From assembly GCA_002197995.1 (NCBI GenBank), contig NGZR01000003.1, positions 4,030,001-4,094,000 of the forward strand: a stretch of 64,000 bases of DNA, read 5' to 3'. Position 1 is the stretch's first letter. Each line of letters starts with the position of its first letter. A model generated the notes under the pieces. The model was not told where the DNA came from. It saw only the letters and a program-made list of their open reading frames with translations, and did not search any database. Shown here piece after piece: positions 32,811-44,800 of this stretch. Source of the stretch: Gaeumannomyces sp. JS-464. Taxonomy: Eukaryota; Ascomycota; Sordariomycetes; Magnaporthales; Magnaporthaceae. The position numbers were made by a program, and so were the translations under genes.

Positions 32811-33763
32811 TGTGACTTGCTGGATAAAACTGGATGGATAATATTGCAAAGGGGACGTTGTGAGAATGTCTGGCTGAACGTGGCGTGATGTTCGAGCACC
32901 AGCAACAAATATCGATGTGGGAGTCGGCTGCCCTTTGAAGATATTCTAGTAACACGGCCCTTCTCCTTTGCGTCCCCTCAGGCAGCATTTCGTCAACTAA
33001 GGCAGTCCACGGAGGATCTACCTTCCTTTCCCCGACCTCGCTTCCTGAAGCCGCCAGCCATGCGCTTCAGCCGCAGATACAGGGGAAGCCTCAGACCGCT
33101 TCAAGGACTAAAAGGTATCGTGATATAAGCGAGACGCGGCACGGCCACATTCACCAACCACCGCGCTATCCTGCAGCTCGTGGAACTAACCCGGTGTGAC
33201 TATCCTGATCCTTGTGAAAAGGAAACTATGGGAGCTTCCGCCTCCTTTTGGTCTAGGCTCCCAAGCTTGAGTTCAGGGCTGACGTGGAAGGGTGCCTGTC
33301 CAGTGACTAGCGACGGCGGCATCAGTCCATGTCTGCCCCTGACATGCGCGGTGTGCGTGCTGAAAGCGTGGGATGTGAGGGGTCCATCGCGCTACTTGCG
33401 CCTAGACCGGGCCGGCGCAGCCTAGCAATGTCGGCGGGAAGGCGGCGTGCCTGGCTGCCTACGTTATCCTCCGGATACGCGCCACGATGTTCAGCTGAGC
33501 GGGGTCAACGGCTTGGCGCGAGCAAACCATGACTGCGAGGAAACTTGTAAGGTTTCTCTTCTGTGAAAAAAGCAATGTTGACAATTCTGTTAGCGAGTTA
33601 GTTACCCAACCATCCTTCAACCAAATTTCTTTCTCGAGGTGACCTGCCCTCGCCTGTGCCCATTATTCCGAGCAGGTCTTCCTTCACTGCCAACGATCTA
33701 GAGCAACGAGATCACTTCGAAACCAAGTCCCTTCAAGCCAGAACACAATCTGGGCCTCTGAGC
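32811..33763. other. Divergent promoter region between two unknown genes
   Basis: About 950 bases between genes transcribed away from each other. No extra gene or repeat seen. Confidence 0.5.
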
Positions 33764-35021
33764 ATGCCACCAGTGTAAGTTCCCAGACTGCCAAGTACTC
33801 GCAACAATTAGCCAATCTGACGCCCATCTCATGAGCACAGGCCTCTCAAAGTGCAGGTCGGCATCCGCGACCACTGGAAGAATGAGGACGCGCCGGTGCA
33901 GACCACCCTGCGAGAGCTCCAGGAGCTCCTGGGCCTCCAGGTGGACATCGACCCCGAATGGCCGTTGATCCTTGCGGAGCTCGACAGCTTTTACATCGAC
34001 AAGGGCAACTTTGCTGCCGCGGTGGCCGGAGCTGTTGAGACATGGGCCAAGGCGCTGATAGAGCTTCTCGACGACGAGAAGCATGAGCAGTGGACAGAGA
34101 AGCTTCTGGAGAAGCTCAAGGAGTCGTGGTCGCGCCTGAGGGTCTTTGTCGACGTAAGTTTTTGGTGTCCTGCCTTGACGTTAGCGGTGGAGTTGGGTTT
34201 GCTGAACAAGGACGGGATCTTCAGGTCAGCAAGGACACACAGGCATCAACCCAGTTCTCCCATGAACGTGGCGGCTTTGTTATCACGCTGCCTAGGCGGA
34301 CCTTGAACCAGCCATATGAGCTTTTTCCTCTGTTCAAAGGCGAGATCCACGAGTCCTTTGACGAGACCAAAAAGAAGAAGAGCACAAAGCTCCCCGGCCG
34401 CTCTGGGCCGCCCCCGGGTGACGACTGGGCCGACGTGGAAGTGGACGAGGCCACGGGCAAGCTCGGCATCATCGAGCAGACGAAGGCAGCAGCGGCGGCG
34501 GCGGCAGCAGTCAGCAGCGGTAGTGTTCTGCCTGGGCTTCCGAAGCCGGAGTTCATGCCCAACGCCGACACCCTGCCTCGGCCGGACGAGCTGCTCCTGA
34601 AGCCGCCGTATCACCTCATCGTGCACGCCAAGGGCCTGACAGAGGTCGAGGTCCAGTGCAGCCACAGCCCGTCACTGTCCTTCATCGCCGACTACCTGAA
34701 GCGCTGGAGCCGCGCCAACCACAACATGACCAACAAGGTAAGTCTGAGACCCCGCCGCCGCATGAGAGCTGACGAGGCTGACAACAACACCCACATGAAA
34801 AGCCTCCTTCGGTGACAGTTAAGCTCCAGCAAGCAGCGTTCGGCCTAGGCGCCATGTACGACTGCCTATGGCTTGTCGCGGAGAATCGCTATGGACCGCA
34901 GCAAACGGTCTCACCCACCATTATTCTCGCGCTTGTTGAGGGGGTCTTGGGGTATGACAAAGTGTTCGGGGACGGCGGGTCATGGACGTATCGTCGGGAT
35001 GTCCCTTTCAGGACCCTCTAG
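33764..35021 (+). CDS. Hypothetical protein, 351 residues
   Basis: Exons: 33764-33774, 33841-34153, 34225-34737, 34803-35021; the sum is 1056 bases, a multiple of three, with no frame break. The tiny first exon codes MPP plus part of Val; the donor GTAAGT and acceptor ACAG support it. The protein runs PLKVQVGIRDHWKNEDAPVQ, a helical region rich in Leu and acidic residues (LQELLGLQVDIDPEWPLILAEL), a Lys-rich/Pro loop (TKKKKSTKLPGRSGPPPGDD), an alanine run of eight, and a well-ordered C-terminal part (LLLKPPYHLIVHAKGLTEVE, FIADYLKRWSRANHNMTNK, FGLGAMYDCLWLVAENRYG). No signal peptide or membrane helix. I do not recognise the family. Weakest point is the last acceptor (AAAAG). Confidence 0.7.
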
Positions 35022-36066
35022 TGGCCACTAAGGGACTAGCTCGTGGATGGACAGGCGAGCATAAGTACATTAGAAGCTACAACATAGCAAAAACGCGCCC
35101 GCCTTGGATCTTGGGCTTGAACACCGGAAGCGGTCTGGGCTGGGCTGGGCTGGATTCAGGGAATTGGTGGGTGTGATGCTCCAGCCATCCAGGTGCATTC
35201 TCGCCTGTCCTGTCATGGCCTGTTGACACAAACGCCAACGCTAGTACCTACTAGTAGGTACCTGGCTGCAGGCCCGTCGCCTGTCAACACCCTCCCGGCG
35301 GAATGTGGGGACGTGCGTACCCCATCAGGCTTTCGGACGAAAACGCCACGCCAGCCTTATCGAGGAAATAGCTGGTGTGGGCTATGTGGAACCAAGATGT
35401 TCGGGAGCGGTCCGCGGGCACGTAGCGTGTTCCGACAACGTGCATGGAATGCAGCTTCTCAGCCGCAGACACGGCAGTCACTCAGGACACATGCCAAACG
35501 CGCTTAGGGCATTTTGCCCAGTCGCGGGAGCCCACGAGAGTTCACAAGGGTCTTCGATAGCGGCCACACAGATTCTCCAGTGTAGCATCGCGCTCCTCTA
35601 GACTTTTCTCCATAATTCGATCCAGGGCCCTTTCAGGACCCTCCAACGATCAGGTGAAGAAGCGCCACGAGGTCTCCCCTGAGCGCGCCCTCTTGTTCTC
35701 TCGCTTTGACGCTGCCCACCTCTTTCTACTTTCCTGCCAGGCTCAATAAACTAGGAAGAACAAAATCTCGAAATAGCAGCTCTCTTCAAGGCACTTTCTT
35801 TCACTGGTCTTGGCGATCATTCATTGCCCGACGATGATGGCTTACGGCTGGCAGCTGTTGAGCCTGTTTCTTTGTTGTAAGGAGGGCTTTGTCCACGGAC
35901 AACAAACGCCCTGATTCTTGAGCAAATTTGTGGTTTTTAAAGCTAGAGAAGCGCCTGGCTCTCCTATCCTGTCAAGCCTTATCTGCACATCACACTTGCC
36001 TCTCACCCCTCTACCAAAACCATCATCATCGACCATCGCCCTCGTGCAACACCTCCCGCACCTGCC
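35022..36066. other. Intergenic, about 1 kb
   Basis: 3' flank of the unknown gene and upstream region of the next. A 16-base direct repeat CCCTTTCAGGACCCTC occurs at 35003-35018 (over the stop codon) and 35628-35643. Otherwise nothing recognised. Confidence 0.4.
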
Positions 36067-36627
36067 ATGTCTCACTTCGGCAGCACCGAGCCCGCAGCGG
36101 CCGCCGCGGATCACAAGGGCCGACGGCCGAGCCAGGGCTACCCAACTCCAGAGGATTCATGGTCGCTGGCGGAGGCGAAGGAGGCCACCGTGGCCCGTAG
36201 TACCACCACACCCAACCACGCCACCGCTAGACCCGAGGACATTCTTTGGGTTTGGGAGCCCTGGAACGCTCCCAAGGGCGACGTTGACGGGGCCCGCGCC
36301 GGCAACGGCGGTCACATATCGCAACCTACCGAGGATAATAAACGGTACTCCCGCATCTGGGACCACCAGGTCGACGCCCCTCGGCGCGACCTGCAGTTCA
36401 CCAGCACGCCCAACACAAGGAACAGGACTCCTTCTCAGGGTGAGGATCATTCGGGCGTCTGGGACGAGCTTGACAAGCTTCTTGATGAGCTTCAGCTCGC
36501 CCAGCTGGGCATCGACGTTACCCAGCCTGGGATTATCCTGACAGACGAAACGGGCAATTTCGCGGCCAAGATAGTCCCAGGTCGCGAGGGCGCCGATTCT
36601 GCATGTGAGGAGACAGCATACTTCTAG
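36067..36627 (+). CDS. Hypothetical protein, 186 residues
   Basis: Single open frame starting MSHFGSTEPAAAAADHKG and ending SACEETAYF. The first two thirds look disordered, rich in Pro, Thr, Arg and Asp, with two Trp-centred patches (EDILWVWEPWNAP, YSRIWDHQVDAP) and a third, HSGVWDELDKLLDELQL, that could form an amphipathic helix. No signal peptide, membrane segment or known domain. Coding potential is inferred from length, codon use and the acceptable start context; a shadow or non-coding explanation is possible. Confidence 0.5.
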   Translation: MSHFGSTEPAAAAADHKGRRPSQGYPTPEDSWSLAEAKEATVARSTTTPNHATARPEDILWVWEPWNAPKGDVDGARAGNGGHISQPTEDNKRYSRIWDHQVDAPRRDLQFTSTPNTRNRTPSQGEDHSGVWDELDKLLDELQLAQLGIDVTQPGIILTDETGNFAAKIVPGREGADSACEETAYF

Positions 36628-37009
36628 GTAAGCTATGTAAGAGGATTCAAATGGCGAGCAAGTCTCGCATAGCCCTACAGGCTGTGAATCTCACTTGTCA
36701 ACTCAAGCCTGAGAATGAGTGGTCAACTGGTCGACGTCCCTAGCTTGTTTAGTCACTTGAAATAATGGATTAATATGCCTTGCACCTGCTGGTAATGGAA
36801 AAAAGCCACTCTGCTGTGTATCCTAAAATGCCTCGACCTTGTGACGCCAAACAAGTACCGATGCGGATGATGTTGCAGAAATGCGAAGATACCGCGATGC
36901 AATACTAAACATAAAAACCTTACAACTCCCAGCGTGCTTTCAACTTGGTATACCACTACATTCGAAATGTAGGGGTTAAAAAAGGGAAAAAAAGAAAAAA
37001 AAAAAAAAT
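36628..37009. other. Convergent intergenic spacer before VPS41
   Basis: About 380 bases between convergent genes. An A-rich tract lies at about 36978-37010, right after the VPS41 stop on its coding strand. Confidence 0.5.
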
Positions 37010-40000
37010 CTAAACTAATAACATCTCATTCTTCTTTGGACAGACCGGGCACCCTCCCTGGATCTTGTCCCTGAGTAGCCGAGCGTGGGTAACCTTTGAA
37101 CCCACGTATTGCCTCCGTCTGCTCGCCCTTTCGCCCACCCAGGGGCCGCTTCCGTTTGCATGGTCGGTCGCCGCTTTATGCCCAGGATCGAGGGTTTCGA
37201 GAAGGTGTGAGAGGTGGAACACATGGCCGCATGCGAACCCGACGAGAGTCTCTACCTCCCACTCAGTAAAGGCCTCGAAGCAGACCGCGCAATGGCCCGG
37301 TGACCACGCTTTTTCTGGCTCCTTTGGCTGTGCTACAGAGGAGTCGGGGACAGCGGGCGCCGAATCGCCTCCTGCTGTCGATGTCGACACAGCGCCGACC
37401 CCATTAGGCGTGTCGATGCCAGTTGCGGCAGCGGTGCCGCCAGCCGATGCAGCAGGCACTGGTTTGGGTTCGATATGCAGATGGCCGGGGTTCTGTCCCA
37501 TGGCGGCGACCTCGAACTTGACGCCCCGCCGCTGCCCTCCCGTAATGTGGCCTGAGCAGTTGAGACTTCGGAGCGGAGGACGCGTGCTACTCCCGACGAG
37601 ATGCTGTGTTGAATCTCATGCTCCTTCATGATGTGGGTCAGGCCCTCACGCAAGCCGGGCACCTCGAGCCCCTGGGGGATCCGGCGAACCAGAGTGATAG
37701 GGTCGATGGCGGTGCCAACCTCCTCTAGCAGGCCCCTGATGAAGCGCGGCTTGTCCATGCTGTAGTTGAGCAGGTCCTCCCACAGGTCTGGGTCGTCTTG
37801 CGTCTTGGCGAAGGCGATGGCCCGGCTGACATCACCCAGCCTGTCGATGATAAGGTAGAGTGCTCGCTTCATCTGGCCCGTCTTGGCGTACAGGTAAACC
37901 AGCTCGGGGATGTAGTTGTAGCTTTCACACTCGGCGGCTGCCTTCTCGTACGAGTACGACAGCGACTTTTCGAGGAACTCCATCAACAGCGCTCTGTCAT
38001 ATGACGCGAAGAGATGGACAGCCAGGTCTGCAAAGTCGTCCACAAGCGACCGGCTCTCGTCCCGCAGCCGGTCGCCCATCTCACGCTCCTGTTGCTGGAT
38101 CCCATCGCCGCTCCATAGGCCGCGTAGATAGAAGAAGAGGTATGCGTTTAGATCCTTCTCCCGAAGTTGCGATACGACGACCTCGGGCTTGACCAGGCCG
38201 TGCTGCGCTTCGTCGACGAGGAGCGTGATGGCGTCGACGGTTGCCTCCTCGAGCTCCGATAATTTCATCTTATTCTCCATGCCGGCCGGAACTCGCAGAT
38301 TGATAAAGCTGGGGATATCATCTGCCACAGCGTCGGCAAGATGACGTTCCCTGATAAGGCGGAATGCGCTGTCGGCATCCTGCAGCCGGATATGACATCG
38401 GAGAGCCTCACGGTGACGGCCGTTGGCCTCGTGCAGCCGCGCTAGACTCTCCATCACTATCCGCCAGTCACGGCCCTTTTCACCGTCTTCCACGCTATTC
38501 TCTCTAACGTCGCGATAGTTGAGCTGGTTCTCTAGGGCCGTGGTAATGGTGTTGATGTCGAAGAGGTCTGTTGGCCAACGATCCAGCAGCTCCCGAAACC
38601 GTGGCTTATCCTCCTTGATGTAGTGACCCAGGACGACTTCATAAACAGAGGTCTTGATTGGCGGGCGCATGGGTTCCGTGGGCATGTAGTTGGCGATCTC
38701 GTCGAACTTGTCGGCGCCGGCGAAAGTCCAAATCCATTTCTCCCATCGGTCAGCGCTCCCCAGAACCTTGGCCGCCACCTGCCCGGCCCGGACCCAGTCG
38801 CCCTCCTCAACCAGCTCCTGCATCCACAACTCTCCAATCCGTCTCTTTTCCTTTGCAGCCGACGAGTTGAACACGCGGCTTGCTGCCTCTAATACCGAGG
38901 CACTGTCGTCAAAGAAATCGTCTGAGGACTGTGTCGTTGGGCCGGATCTGTCGGCGGTTGGTGTTGAGGGAGGCAGCTCCGGCAGGTTTGTGACCGTTGC
39001 CATGATCTCCGGATGCTCATCAACAAGCTCCCAGGCCTGTTGATACTCCTGCCGTTCTAGCAGCCACACAAGATGATCGCCCAGATCTCGTTTGGTTGAG
39101 AGAATGCAGTCGTAAGGGCTGTGAATGAAAATCTTGGTTCCCGGCTTATCGAGGCTAGGGTGTATGGCCTGCGTCTGCATTTTCATCATGCCCCTGATAC
39201 TTCCCGAGGCAGTGTGAGGCTTGGTGGCTGAGCTAGCATCGTTGCTGTTGCTGCTCCTGATGCTGGCTCCGGAGCTGAAGAGTATCTTGGGGTTGATGGC
39301 CGCATTCCACATGTCTGTGCCGAAGCCGGCCAGAGCTTCAAGGGCGCTCTTTGATGACGCAACCGCTGCTGCATTGCATGCCGGTAGAACGCCGAGGTGG
39401 TAGTCGCTTGCGGACAATCTTTCATAGCGACTCATGCTAAGGCCGTCTTTGTAAACCTCGGATTGTGACTTGAGGTCGAATCAGCCGCAGCTCTGGTGGC
39501 TGATTGTTCTGCCTCCGCTGAATGCCTCCAGACGGCTCGCTGCTTCCGGAGGCTGTGGAGGGCTTCGACTGATGGCCCTGGTCTTGTGTATGGGGCGCCT
39601 CATCCTCGCCCTCGTCTTCGTCATCAGGCAAGCAATAAGCAAGAACCAACAAGAGGTTCTGGGTATACAAGGAAATTCCCGAAATCAAACAGTCCATGCG
39701 AAGTCTGTCGAAAATTTTCGGTCAGCATCCGCGACCCAGGCTCTCTTAAGAAGAAGCCTCTAACCGGACCGGGGGCAACTCACTTTTGATGTATTTCGGC
39801 TCTGCCGATCGACCGCTCGCCAACGTGTTTGCCGACTCCCATTCCGCCAGGGTGCACATGTATGACCCATATTGTGCCACCCCATCCAACCACAAGTTTC
39901 TCGATAGTTTTGTCGTGCTTCGACTGCTGCTGCTTCAGCTTCTCGGCGGCAGGAGAAGGCGAGCCGGCTCGTTCGAGCTTTGTTTCGACAGCCTCCCCGT

Positions 40001-41346
40001 CGTCTGAGTCGACGGACTGCTCGTCAATCCACTCGGCTCTCCCCTTCCATGCGCTGGCCATCGCATCCCACTCGGCTGTCTGTGGTCGGTCGATGTGGCC
40101 GATACGTTTCCAGGCGTCGTCCAGATCGGCGCTCTCGAGCTTGATCTTGGCCCGCATGATCTTGATACCATGCTCGTTCAACCAGACGACGTACTTGCCG
40201 GATAGCGACCATTTGATGGTGCTGATGGTTCCCTCGCCTGAATGGAGGATTGTGTCTTTGCCGGCGCTGCCACCGAGGCCGATGGAGCCCAGCCATCCCG
40301 AGGTTGTGGCGGCAACCGTTCCGATCGTCGTGGAGTTGCTCTTACCGGGATGACCCCCTACAGTGAGGATCAGGTTCCCGGCAAGACGCCCGAGAGATAG
40401 GTACGGTCGTTTTTATAATCAGGCGACAGGGCTACGGTCTGGACTGGGCGGGCAAAGTTGCGAAGCTGCACATCTCTTCGATCTATCAACGACTGCACGC
40501 AAACGTTGCCGTCCATAGAAGACGTCGCGATGTATATGTTGTTCGATGGGATGTTGGGGACAGCTGGGGACTCCTTGGGCTTTCTCGAGGCAGCGGCGGG
40601 CGATGCCTCGGATTGCCTGGAATGTCTGGATGCCGGACGGAGAGGACTGCCGGCACCGCTGTGAGCCGCAGCTTTGAGGACGGCGTCTGGCCTGAGCACA
40701 GACAGCGGTGGAGGAAAAGGGGATATCGACAGCGACGTCACCGAAGCCGAGTGCGCATGGTAGACGAAGAGGGACTGGAAGGTAGGCAGCTGCATGACAT
40801 GCTGTACGGCATTTTTGTTAGGAGTGCGTGTCTCAAGCGGCTGGGATAGGGGGCCATACAATGTTACCGCTGTGCGTGCCGACAATCTAGAGTTACGCAG
40901 CATGAGTGTTAGTGCGGGGAGGAGAGTAGTTGGAAAAGGCGGAAAGGGCTTGCCATTTTGTCGCCGGCGACAAGGAAGCTGCTCGTGGCATCGCCGTTCT
41001 TGTACACCGCGCCGAGATGCTGTGTTAGGCGAGTGTATTTGAGTCGTGGTTCTTCGGGTTCTTCATCGTCTTCGTCGTCATCATCTCCCTCGTCGTCCTC
41101 CTCATCATCGTCTTCCGCTTCGTCATCATCTTCATCGTCGTCCTCCGCCGACTCGACAGCCTCCTCGGGCTTGGCGTCGCCGGCTGCTCCGCCTATGGCA
41201 GACTTGGCCGCTTGTGGGGGGCTGCTGGACGCGACTTGGGCTTCTTGGGCCTGAGGCTCGGCGTCGGCAGCAGGACGCGACGGCAGGCTAGCGGCCGCAT
41301 CCAGGGGCCTTGTGCCATCGCCTACCTCGGGCGACGCGTCGGACAT
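37010..41346 (-). CDS. VPS41: Vps41, HOPS tethering-complex subunit, three frame breaks
   Basis: Tethers late endosomes and AP-3 vesicles to the vacuole as part of HOPS. Exons on the minus strand: 41346-40954, 40886-40860, 40801-39784, 39704-37010. The N terminus has a long acidic tract (mostly Asp/Glu, coded near 41060-41150), then a WD40 propeller starting LKYTRLTQHLGAVYKNGDATSSFLVAGDKM and IVGTHSGNIHVMQLPTFQSL, then a helical clathrin-heavy-chain-like repeat region (ECESYNYIPELVYLYAKTGQMKRALYLIIDRL) and a C-terminal RING-H2 finger (HCAVCFEAF, CGHVFHLSHLL, GCPVCPKK). The first intron starts GC instead of GT (GCAAGC...CTCTAG) and the second exon is only 27 bases. Breaks: one G missing at 40383-40391 (YLSGG|LAGNLILTVGG), one extra base at 39476-39483 (LRLIDLKSQSE), one G missing at 37533-37540 (LREGQRRGVKFEVAAMGQ). 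Length modulo 3 agrees. About 1377 residues. Confidence 0.93.
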
Positions 41347-41889
41347 TAGGGCGGTCGAGAGACACTGCGCATGGCGTGGGAGCTCTGGCTAGGGGTGGGT
41401 GGTATGGAGCTTTTGAGTTGGGAGCTTTGGCTGCTGGAGCTCAGGCCGAGGTCCTCGCAGCTACGTCACGGATTGATTGTGCTCGCCTCAGGCATCGGAT
41501 TCTGCGCGCCCACTTTATCAGGAACGCCGCCAATAACAAGGCTCCCCGCCTAGCTTTATTCGAGCCGAGCGTCGCAGGGTCCCGTTGGTGGGGAGGGTAC
41601 CGCCAGGTTGGGATTGAGGACGGAACTCGCGTGTGACGCGACTGCCCAGCCAGAGCTTCCACGCCACCGAGGACGGCAGGAGGCACCTCAACCGACATCG
41701 GCAAGCAACACCCAACACCTATTTGGCGCTCCCACAAAGGCGGTGTCACTCTGATTGGCATTGAGCGAGCGCACTTCTTGTCTGGGCTCGGCTTCTGGAC
41801 TGCCCGCCCGCGCCCAAGCGCTCCAAGCCGGCTTTCTTTACCACCCCCGCCTCCTGACCTTGCAAGGCTTATGGATCAAAGCAAGCAGG
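41347..41889. promoter_or_regulatory. Shared divergent promoter of VPS41 and APC1
   Basis: 543 bases separate the starts of two oppositely transcribed housekeeping genes. No clear TATA box; motif content not resolved by eye. Confidence 0.5.
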
Positions 41890-44800
41890 ATGGCTTCGGT
41901 GACGTCTTTCGGCATCCACCAGCCGACAGGACTCCGCCATGCCGTTAACGAGGAGATTCTCCCTCCCGACCCATCGCCAGATCTCTACACCTGGGAGATC
42001 ATCCCTGATGGCCATCGCTCCGGGGACGATGGCGACGACGAGCTCCTCATTACCCGAGACACCGTCCTGTGGTCCCGCGGCGGGCTCTTCCGCAAGAGCT
42101 TCAAGTTTGCCGCCGAGGGCGAGCCCATCAGCCAGGCCCTCATCACGCACTTCCCCACCCCGAGGACGACGAGAACCTCAGCGAGGGCGATGAACGGGAC
42201 GATAGGGCTACCGACCAGCGGTCCGGGCTGTCCAAGGCGCTCGTGGTGTTCCTCAAGACCCAGGCGCACATATACTTCCTTTCCGGCACGAGTCACGTTG
42301 TCCACATGCCCTTCGAGGTCGAGGCCGCCTGTGCCGCCCCAATAGGCGCCATCATCCAGCGCAGACACAACGCCGATCACCTTTCGCCTGTTACCCTCAA
42401 GTTCCCCCGCGTCCCTCCGAACGACTTCATCGCCCCGCCGCTCTCGCCTCTCTCTCCGCGCGTAACCCAGCTTCAGTTCTCGACCGAGGGCATGGGAAAA
42501 CCCAAGACCCTGCCCCTGAGACTGAGTTCTACCTAGAAAATATGTGGCAGCCGCCCCTGGAAAAGACCGACTCGCAGTGGCCCCGACTGGTGTGCTTGAC
42601 AGACCCTTTCCTCGAGCTGGGCCTGGTTGTCTCGCAGCCAGACAAGCCTTCCAAAAGCCGCAAAAGACGCACATCTCCCAAAGCACCGTTTCTGGACCCA
42701 GCTGAAGAGATTATCCATGTCGAGGCTGTCAGGAGGCCCGGCCAGTCCAGAACGGACTCTGTCGAAGACCTCGTGCTGGCCATCACCGTCAACCGAGAGA
42801 CAAGCATGTACACCATCTGGAAGCTCGTCTATCTCAAGCCGGAGGACATCTTCACACGCCAAACTAAGAAGCCCAAATCCGGACCATCTCGGCGTCGGAG
42901 TTCTATGCAGCCCGGGATGAAGAGCCGAGCAACAAGCCCCGTGGCGCCCAGTTTCCGGGAAAGCATGGGAGCGCAGCTGCTGGTGAAGAAGACGCGGAGG
43001 AGCGAGCGAATCGAGAAATCGCTGGACCTGGCATTAGCCATGGACCCTGACAAGGGGGTGAAGTGACGAGGCGTCAATCCCGGCGCGTGAGCTCCCTCCT
43101 TGCTAGGGCGGACCTGTCGGCGTCGCATGAGCGCGCCCCCTTTGCCAACGAATCTATGATAACCCACCCGGTGGCAGGCGACTTGATTCACACGGGAGTC
43201 AGCGGGGCCGTGTCAGCGGAGGTTATGCCCCAATGAACATCAGCGGGAACTACAACCAAGGTGGCAAAGGCTTCCTGGAGCCCCCAACGGTTGATATACT
43301 CGATTCCCTGCGCGATGGCGGGGACTTTGAGGGGTTCCAAAATATCGCGCTGGACGACGGTGACCTGGTCGACGGTCTCACCAAGGAAATCCGCTTGACA
43401 AAGATCCACAGCGTGCCCATGGACAACGCCAACGTCCGCTACTCGCTGTCAGACCGGCCGGCCAGAAACCAGTGCAAAGTCTTTATCGTGGTTGGCCCGC
43501 CGTTTGCCGTCGACGAGGAGGACCGCACGTACCTTGTAATCGGAATTCAGGACCCTGTCGACAAACGCCTGCAGCTCGTAACTCTCCATGTTCAATCACG
43601 CAAGAAGAGGTTCGCAACAACACGTGGCGATGCTGCCAAAGGGGGAAGGAAAAAGCAAGAGCCCTCCGATTCGGACATGGTTGTGACCTGGGGCCCGCTC
43701 CGGAGGGCGCAGAGCGTGGTGGATTCCTGCAAGATCGTCGATGGCGATCAGTCCATGATCTTGATTCTCTCCGAGAACATGGCTGGCCACCGAGAATTCA
43801 GCATCCAGGGTCCCTGGAGCGAGCTGACCAAGGTCACTCTCCCACTACTGTTTTATGAGAACATGAACAGCCTCGAGTATCTATCCAGGCCACCTCACCA
43901 GGGGAGCACCGAACGAACATCGATCGGCGTCGGCCTGCCTGGCGCTCAGTTGGAAGGGGTGTGCCACCCGAAGGCGCGCGGGATAGTCGACATCCGCGAC
44001 AAGCAGGGTGCATTCCATCGGATACAGATACAGCTTGAGCCAAGAACGCGCCAAGTTCGCAATGTCCTACAAGCCTGCCGGAGCATCCTCCCAGACTCCA
44101 CGGGGAACGCATGCTCGCGGCTTGGTGGCACATTATGCAGTGGATGGGTGATCACTACGCCGGCGAAGTCGCGAGCGTTGAATGGTCAAGTCTTGTTATC
44201 GAGCTTTTCGTCTTGTTCCTGGCACTTGACCGCTCAGGCGTGCTGCGCAGCCAGCCAGCCGCTACAGATCCAACATCCTTGCCAAAGCAGGCGAGCAAAT
44301 GGAACCAAATGCTCGCTTTTGAGACCCCGCGATCGTTTGCGTCGCCAGCTTGGATGCAGCACGGAGGGTGGAGGTGGATGCTGGACGAGGCTCATTTCGC
44401 TGAAATGGTAGGCCCAGACGCCAGTCAGGCCGGGGAGGAAGACTTTCTCGACCGGCATATCAGATACGCTAGGGAATTCATGACGACCGCCGCCGGTGAT
44501 CTGCTCGTTGGAGAGTCGGGCTACATGCCAACAGCATCAGGCCGCAGCCTCGAGACGAGAAGGAGCGCGGCCTGGAGCATCATTATGGCACTCCACCTGC
44601 TCATGGAGGAGCAGAAGCTTGACACGCTCGTGGCCGAATCCATGTTCCCTGGACCTGCCGACTTGCGAGTGATCACCTGTCAGATCGCAAGGTGGCTCAG
44701 GTGGCACGACTTCGTCCACCTGTACGAGCTCGGTATCCAGGTCAGCGTGGATCCGAGACATGATGGAGGTTTGTGTTTTGGTGGTGGTTAACACAGGGTG

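Noticed and set aside
35003..35643. 16-base direct repeat CCCTTTCAGGACCCTC, 625 bases apart
   Set aside because: A repeat of this length is expected by chance about once in a 64-kb window, and there is no further similarity around it.
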